From positions 559,681-623,680 of the forward strand of contig MU867068.1 in NCBI GenBank assembly GCA_033725935.1: DNA of 64,000 nt, in the 5' to 3' direction. Positions 58,603 to 64,000 of the stretch are shown piece by piece. The stretch is from Cladorrhinum sp. PSN259 (taxonomy: Eukaryota > Ascomycota > Sordariomycetes > Sordariales > Podosporaceae). Within the stretch, counting starts at the first letter, position 1. Every line of letters starts with the position of its first letter. The notes under the pieces are model-generated. The model was given only the letters and a program-made list of their open reading frames with translations. It was not told the origin of the DNA and did no database searches. The translations under genes and the position numbers were made by a program.

Positions 58603-60790
58603 CTACCCTGTACCCTCCTCGAAAGACTTTCTAGAGAGCGTGGCAGTCATCACACCAAGTCCCGTGATAGGACAGCCGAGAATGAAGTTCTGTTGCACAA
58701 ATGACAAAAATGTTTAGCTTCTTGTGCAAGAGCAGCAGTAGGCAAGGATGGCTACAACATACCTGAGTACCATAAAAGCCCGTGATTGCGGTTCCCGGGG
58801 CAGCCAAAAACTTTTTCTTCACAATCGACCGACTTTTGGACCTGTTGCTACGTCTCGAAATCTCCAATGTTCTTTGACGATTCGTGCGTATCTGGAGCCG
58901 AATTAACTTCCCTTCTTGGCGCAGCCACTCAGGAACGTATTCCCAGTTTTCATCCTTGAGTGGGAACTCCTGCCGGATCTCAACTGCTTCAATGACTTCA
59001 CCGCCGGGCCCGTCAATGGACAGTTCGATGAGCTTCTCGGTATCGTTATCTTTGCGCCGACCAAAGCTCCGACACTCAGTCGGCACTTCTCTGTCGAAAA
59101 AGAAGTCTATACGACCCAAGCCGGCCCAATCAAGGACGGCGATCTTGGTGAGATGAGGCAGATAAATGCCGTCCGGCCCCCCGAAACAAGTCCAGAAGAG
59201 TGGCCTGAATCCCCAGGTGTGATTGCGGATTGGCACAAACACCTCTTCGTTCAGGTCGAGAGCCGCGGGAGGGACGTCGGGATACCATATTGCCGAGCTC
59301 CTCAGCAGCCCGGCTTTGGAGTCATCATGCCTGCCAGGTACGGCAATGCTGACCATTTTGAAGCCATCAAAACCAACATCTAGTGCAGTGATTGGGGTTC
59401 CTACGACGAGCCGCTCCGTCTTGGGGGCGTCATCAGGACACCCAAGCCAAGCAGGAGCAGCAGCTACAGACGGTGCTCCCTCAGTCCCACCGCCGATGCA
59501 CTGCAGGGCGTGGATGCCGCGCGATCCAACCGCCACATTGAACCCAAGCAAACCACCCGAGATCGAAACCGAACGCTCTTTCCCGCCTCTGTACCCCAGC
59601 CGTATCACCTCTCCCGCGACAGTCGTCAAAGATATCCCTGTAATGTACTCGGCGTCACCGACCGGGACACTCGACGTTGATACTTGTGATATCGCGTCCG
59701 GAAGAGCCACTTGTTGGCTTTTGCGGCGGCTACAACCTCGTTCCAGTTGGCTGAAGTCCTTGAGGTCCTTGTCCGGCAGGCTTCCCGCCGCGAGCAGCCA
59801 CGACGTATGATCTTGCAGTGGTGGTGACGGCGGCAATTCAGGTTCCGCCCAGCTGAGCTCGGTGAGAACCGCCACGTCCTGAATGAGACCCCAGATGCGT
59901 TTTCTGTTTTTGAGGGCGCGACCAATGCGGCAATCCATTGTGCGATGATACAGCCAGCGCCAGTCTCTGACCTTGGCTTTGTAGCTGGTGTTCCGCGACT
60001 CAAATAACCACGAGCGTTCAGAGGAAACATCAAAACGAGAGGCCCAGAACTGCTGGCTGTAGAATACGTGCCAGAAGGACCGCGATGCCCGGCGAGCGTT
60101 TAGGACGTCGCGGGTTGGGAGGTGGAAGGCGACAGCGGAGCACAGCTCGTCGGGCAGCGATTCGAATGGGTCATTTCCGGACAGGACCGCACCAGAAAAA
60201 GAGCCAAAGGGCGGCACTTCCGAAGGAGGTTCCGTCAGGATTTGGTCGATTTCAGGAATGATAAGAGGGTCAGCGCTGTAGGGAACATCAGACCAGCCGT
60301 CTGGGAATGCCCGCTGCGCAAGCCGCTGCTCCCACGGAAAGAAAGATTCGGTGTCGAGAATTGCGAGTCCTCGGTAATCGTGGCCCCAATCCAGCATGCC
60401 CCGAGCGAGGACGAAATCGAGCGAGTTGCAGACGTTGAAAAGTCGCACGAGAGGGGCCGGGGCCGGATGGAATGCCCGTTCCAGTAGAGACCAGCACGCA
60501 TCGTGGAAGACGGAGCCGCGTCTGTCGTTCTGCTCGTAGGGAGACAGACTTTCGACCTCATGCTCCTCCGGATTCGTGTAACCCGGGTCATCCCATCGAG
60601 CGGCGGGATCTGTGGGCGCGAAGAAGGCGCTTCTCCGCGGATCGTTGTAGAGGCCGACGCCGGTTAGCACGATGCCCTCTGATTCTGCGCCGGTGCACAC
60701 ACCGCGAAACTGGTTCATCCACGACACAATGCCCTCGTCGTCGTAAATGAACCATCCGCAGATGGTGCAGCATGGAATGGGAGGCGCCAT
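58603..60790 (-). CDS. F-box protein with N-terminal Cys/His module
   Basis: Two minus-strand exons, 60790-58763 and 58689-58603, give about 704 aa. The 73-nt intron (58762-58690, gtatgt...caacag) joins GFYGTQ to NFILGCPITGLGVM in phase 0. Reading through it stays open to 58631, but gives a cysteine/leucine-rich tail unlike a folded end. The start is ATG 60790. Residues 7-11 (CCTIC) with HDACW at 96-100 resemble the small Zn-binding-type module seen before fungal F-boxes. The F-box is at about 207-253 (DPFESLPDELCSAVAFHLP ... FWHVFYSQQFWASRF). The C-terminal ~400 residues carry repeated Gly-rich beta segments (ITGISLTTVAGEVIRLGYRG and similar), possibly a lectin- or propeller-like substrate domain. 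Role: probable SCF adaptor, target unknown. Confidence 0.85.
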
Positions 60791-60848
60791 GATGCTGTCG
60801 TCGAGGAGGTCGCAAACTGATGCAGCGGGTAGGTTTGTTGGGTGATTT

Positions 60849-60972
60849 GTTGGTTGGTTGTTGGTTGGTTGGATGGTTGTTGGTTGGATGGTTGTTGGTT
60901 GGATGGTTGAAGTTGGATGGTTGAAGTTGGATGGTTGAAGTTGGATGGTTGAAGTTGGATGGTTGAAGTTGG
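60849..60972. repeat. Minisatellite just upstream of the F-box gene
   Basis: Two 15-bp units (GGATGGTTGTTGGTT, 60871-60900), preceded by TTGG-rich variants, then five perfect 14-bp units (GGATGGTTGAAGTT, 60901-60970). It starts 59 bp before the minus-strand ATG at 60790, so it lies in the promoter or 5' UTR of that gene. Confidence 0.92.
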
Positions 60973-61318
60973 GGCATCTGTGGTCCCAAATAAATTGCCC
61001 AAAGACTCCATGTCACCTGACTACCCAATATATGGCATACGCCAATACGCAAATAACGGCGCAGGGCCCAAGGCGCGGCCATGAGACGACGAGCCGTGCA
61101 TAACATGGCGACAAGATTGTAGACCAAGTGAACAATATGCATGAGCGAGTAAACACCTCAACTCCTCAGGGCTTGAACGCGGACCACGCCGCCGTGCACC
61201 AGTTGACCTCAAACCATCGCCAGCCGCCTTTTCTTGTTTCGGGCCTGGAATAGCATCAGTCTCCAACATGAGCCTGAGCTGGGTCAACTCGGTGTTATTT
61301 TTGGACCGTCCTCCCCTC

Positions 61319-61324
61319 TATAAA
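61319..61324 (+). promoter_or_regulatory. TATA box of the gene at 61471
   Basis: TATAAA, 147 bp before the start codon, followed by a CA-rich leader without ATG (61325-61470). Confidence 0.55.
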
Positions 61325-61470
61325 GATGCTCCATCTCGCCCACCATATCCCGTCTTTTTTTCTGCAGAACACAATCACATCAAAGCATCTCATCACTCAT
61401 AACTTGAACACACACTCACACGCACTCAGCAATCACTTAGCACTTCCTCTTTACATCATTCTTCAGCAAA

Positions 61471-62319
61471 ATGTCTAGATCAAGCAGCCCTGAGAGGTAC
61501 ATGACAGTGCCCATGGTCTATACATACTACGGTCTGTTGAAGGCCGGCTCGCTGGAAGACATTGTCGACGCTATATGGAACGCCATCCTCCCGGTTTACT
61601 TCACACGCCAGGAGGGCTATGGGACAATCCCACAAGGCTATGTTAACCGTAAGCACAATCTGAAAAGGGCAGACCTCATCCTTCGTAAAGTCAACCACTT
61701 TAGTAGCAAGGCCGAGGCCATTGCTATCATTGAAAGCAAGGGTGTGGACCACGAAAGCTCCACCGCAGTCTGGACTGAGGCCTTGGAACAGCTCAACATG
61801 TACTTTGTGAACCTCAGGGCCGAGGAGAGAGATGCACAAGAGAGGGAGTTGTTTGGCATCATCACCGTCGGCCACTACTCGCGCTTCTACGTTATGAAAC
61901 CCCACCAACGGCGGTGCATCGACCACCCTGAAGCTCCTAGCGATAAGTACGGCAATCCAAACAGACCGCTGGAGTTTAAGAAAGACGAGGAGGAAATGAT
62001 GAGGATGCTCCTCACCATCAAGAGGGCGGTTTCGCCTCACAGCTCGCCTGCTGGAAGCTCTCGGGGGAGCAGCCGCCCGCCCTCCAGCCGGGGCAGCCCG
62101 ATGGCTTTGGATCGTCCCTCCTCCCGCGGCGGAACACCCGGAGCATCAAGCTCTCGTCCCCAGTCCCGCGCAGGCCCCGCTCATCCGACCACCTACTCTC
62201 GCCCCAGTTCCTCCCACGGAAACCCTCCTGCCTCATCCTCTCGCCCCGGCTCCTCTAGCGGTTCTCGCCCCGGCTCCTCTAGCAGTTATCGCCCTAGCTC
62301 CTCCGGCAGTTATCGCTAA
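61471..62319 (+). CDS. Orphan with PD-(D/E)XK-like motifs and an Arg/Ser/Pro-rich tail
   Basis: Intronless, 282 aa, start MSRSSSPERYMTV. Residues 15-145 look like a folded alpha/beta domain: a helix with SLEDIVDAIWNAILP, then KRADLIL (D68), AIAIIESKG (E88-x-K90) and QLNMYF (Q107, Y111). A D...ExK pair on neighbouring strands followed by a Q...Y helix is the layout of PD-(D/E)XK nucleases such as restriction-enzyme-like and HsdR-N-like domains. Residues ~190-282 are a repetitive tail of SSRPGSSSGSR-type units, disordered and probably highly phosphorylated. Nuclease activity is an inference from motif spacing; it could be an inactive relative. I do not recognise a named family. Confidence 0.78.
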   Translation: MSRSSSPERYMTVPMVYTYYGLLKAGSLEDIVDAIWNAILPVYFTRQEGYGTIPQGYVNRKHNLKRADLILRKVNHFSSKAEAIAIIESKGVDHESSTAVWTEALEQLNMYFVNLRAEERDAQERELFGIITVGHYSRFYVMKPHQRRCIDHPEAPSDKYGNPNRPLEFKKDEEEMMRMLLTIKRAVSPHSSPAGSSRGSSRPPSSRGSPMALDRPSSRGGTPGASSSRPQSRAGPAHPTTYSRPSSSHGNPPASSSRPGSSSGSRPGSSSSYRPSSSGSYR

Positions 62320-63050
62320 GCACCCAGCTAGCTTGAGCCATCATCATCATCATCATTCCATCTCAGGATCTCACATCGACTACATGGACATCCTTTGGAG
62401 ATGATGGGAATTTTCTTTTGCTTTTGCTTTTTACTCTGGGAGTTATACTAGACGGGGTTACATGTATGGGGATCTTTGAAGTTGTTTTTTTTTTTTTTTT
62501 TTCTCTCTGGAAGAGAAAAAAACTTGCGTGGTGTTGTTGGATTCTGGGTTTATAATTTAGAAATATCAATAAATTAAGCGGGTCTTATTTATTCCAATTT
62601 TTTTCTTCTTCTTCTTTATAACTTGATTGATTTTTGAAACGTGAAATATCTAGTGAACTGGATAATACTTTATCTGTCTAAAAAGAGAGGATAAGTAATT
62701 TGCTTTTAATGGTACATGTACTTTTACGATTATGTTGTCTAGATAGATTTATGTTTCTTGATTCTGTTTTGTAAAACAAAAATTAATTAATTCGGATATT
62801 AGAAAAAGCGAGGGAAGTTGACTCGGATAGTACCCCTGAATAAGCCCAGTAAAAGTAAGATATGTAAACAAGTTTCCTCTTTAAGGCATATAGGTCGGTG
62901 GCTCAGACTTTGTGGGATTCCGAGGAAGCCGACGCCCCCCTTGGCGTTACTAAGGACTGGAATGTACGGCACTTGTGTGTGTGTATGTCTGTGTGTAACA
63001 TGAGACGAAGGAGCACATCCATTTGATCCCGATTGGGAAAGGGTCGGCTT

Positions 63051-63394
63051 ACAATCTAATGCTTGAACGTTTGTTAGCTCGGTACATGCCCCATAAAACC
63101 AAGAACAGAAACAAGGTATGGAAGCCAAGAAACGATGCAAACCGTAAGGTATTAGTAGATACCTATGCAAGTCGGGATATCCAATATGCGTAGAAAAGAG
63201 TCAGGAATGCATTAACAGAAGCTGACCATACGTAAAAAGAAGTCAGGAATGCATTAATAAAAGCTGAATAGGCGTAGAAAAGAGTTAGGAAGGCATTAAC
63301 AGAAGCTGAAGGGGCGTATAAATAAGAGAAATAGGCATAGGAAAGTGTGAATTGGGCGTGTACCGCGCTAACAAACGTTCAAGCATTAGATTGT
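63051..63394. repeat. Inverted repeat, 41-bp arms
   Basis: Arms 63051-63091 (acaatctaatgcttgaacg...) and 63354-63394 are reverse complements at 39 of 41 positions, with 262 bp between them. The two differences are one transition and one transversion. The enclosed DNA carries the 42-bp tandem repeats. This could be a MITE-like element with tandem repeats inside, or a foldback at a rearrangement. Confidence 0.85.
63188..63313. repeat. Tandem repeat, three ~42-bp units
   Basis: Units at 63188-63230, 63231-63271 and 63272-63313. The consensus runs GCGTAGAAAAGAGTCAGGAA then TGCATTAACAGAAGCTGA, and a fourth decayed unit may follow. Most differences between units are transitions. Confidence 0.85.
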
Positions 63395-63421
63395 ATTCAA
63401 TGTAGACTAGATAAAAAGGTG

Positions 63422-63704
63422 TATACAGATTCTAGAAACGGAAATAATCACTGGCATTCAGGTATGTAATTGATTAGTTGATGTTACGTCGAGTCTGAAT
63501 ACTGGCAAAGTCTGAGGAAGCGGCAGGTATGTGCATGTATTAGTATCACATGCAACATGAGACGAAGGAGCATATTTAATTAGGTAGAAAAAAGATTGAG
63601 TCAATTAATAAAGATAGAAAAAAAAAAGTATATATAGAATCTAGAAACGAAAATAATCAAGTATACATGTAAATTGACTAGTTGATGGTAGTGTCGAGTC
63701 TGAA
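63422..63704. repeat. Direct repeat pair, ~78 bp
   Basis: 63422-63499 and 63628-63704 share TCTAGAAACG, AAATAATCA, AGTTGATG and GTCGAGTCTGAA in the same order and spacing. A shorter shared block, AACATGAGACGAAGGAGCA, occurs at 62997 and 63554. Together these suggest a larger old duplication. Confidence 0.75.
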
Positions 63705-63746
63705 CAAAGCTCAGCACTCACCCTAATATTAGTACTTAAAAGCAGC

Positions 63747-64000
63747 TTATTTACTTGGATGAAGGAGAAGGTTTGCAACAACATTATAGTCTAGGTTTCC
63801 ATCACTCGAATCAAACATACAACTCCAGTCCTCCATCCACTTATCAATCTTGACCAAAGCCGACAAATCATGCCTGCGCCTAGACAAGCAGCAAGTACCT
63901 CTCATCAACCCCCCGGTCACGGTCTTTGAGATACCTAGATGGCTCGCCCGTCTTCCCCGTTCAACCCTTTTGCCCACCGCCTTGGACCGGACGGAGGACC
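63747..64000 (-). CDS. Possible 3' end of a gene continuing past the window
   Basis: The minus strand is open from the edge to TAA at 63747. It reads a basic segment (GKRVERGRRASHLGISKTVT) and then LVKIDKWMEDWSCMFDSSDG and YNVVANLLLHPSK. The latter looks protein-like. A possible intron lies between (GGTACTTG...TCTAG at about 63907-63887). I do not recognise it, and too little is visible to be confident. Confidence 0.3.
   Translation of the reverse strand, partial: SSVRSKAVGKRVERGRRASHLGISKTVTGGLMRGTCCLSRRRHDLSALVKIDKWMEDWSCMFDSSDGNLDYNVVANLLLHPSK

Larger units (their letters stand above)
62320..63746. other. AT-rich intergenic region with a repeat complex
   Basis: The first part is the 3' flank of the orphan gene, with (CAT)n at 62340-62357 and a T-run at 62486-62502. 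From about 62,990 it becomes a mosaic of inverted, tandem and direct repeats (listed separately). No coding signal. Confidence 0.6.

Noticed and set aside
60588..61142. Minus-strand frame rich in Asn/Pro/Thr/Gln repeats
   Set aside because: It is the translation of the minisatellite and overlaps the F-box gene in another frame.
63188..63313. CRISPR-like array
   Set aside because: Three directly abutting units with no unique spacers in what is clearly eukaryotic DNA; it is a simple tandem repeat.

Overview
The window looks like nuclear DNA of a filamentous ascomycete, most likely Sordariales (Neurospora or Sordaria type). The evidence is short introns of about 60-100 nt with GTRNGT donors, CTRAC-like branch sites and YAG acceptors; typical fungal families (WSC, DUF1996, fungal F-box proteins, a fungal Dgk1-type lipid kinase, Sec18); dispersed single tRNA genes, one with an intron; and a duplicated metabolic gene broken partly by RIP-type C-to-T and G-to-A changes. 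The genus is inferred, not proven.

Layout. 0-7 kb is gene-dense: the 3' part of a long coiled-coil protein (+), a membrane WSC-domain protein (-), the complex I assembly methyltransferase NDUFAF5 (+) and the Arp2/3 subunit ARPC5 (-). A tRNA-Lys(CUU) with an intron follows at 7.8 kb. From about 7.9 to 30.2 kb lies a gene desert. Its one convincing gene is a 31-codon micropeptide at 21.7 kb, with a TATA-like box, an ATG-free leader of several hundred bases and a 5'-UTR intron. The desert also holds a 23-bp-stem hairpin, palindromes, a possible MITE and a 3'-half tRNA-Gly copy. 30.2-37.1 kb is dense again: sec18 (-), a LENG1-like spliceosomal protein (+), a conserved unknown (-) and an RGG-rich protein (+). 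38.8-48.2 kb carries a KXD1-domain protein, a CTP-dependent diacylglycerol kinase, tRNA-Gly(GCC) and a stomatin-type SPFH protein, spaced by long empty stretches. 50.4-52.7 kb is an 11-exon pseudogene of amidophosphoribosyltransferase (PurF/Ade4) with six independent lesions. 55.0-62.3 kb has an F-box protein, a secreted DUF1996 protein, a second F-box protein with an N-terminal Cys/His module, and an orphan with a PD-(D/E)XK-like motif set and an Arg/Ser-rich tail. 63.0-63.7 kb is a repeat complex (41-bp inverted arms, 42-bp tandem units, 78-bp direct repeats) before a possible gene end at the right edge.

The genes are unrelated housekeeping and accessory genes, not one pathway. Shared themes are membrane traffic (sec18, KXD1), membrane organisation and lipid metabolism (stomatin, DGK1), actin (ARPC5), mitochondrial assembly (NDUFAF5) and RNA processing (LENG1-like, RGG protein). 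Coding starts were set at ATG codons, and splice junctions were checked for phase by hand.

The best candidates for something undescribed are the micropeptide gene at 21.7 kb, the hairpin at 14.66-14.72 kb, the repeat complex at 63 kb and the nuclease-like orphan at 61.5 kb.
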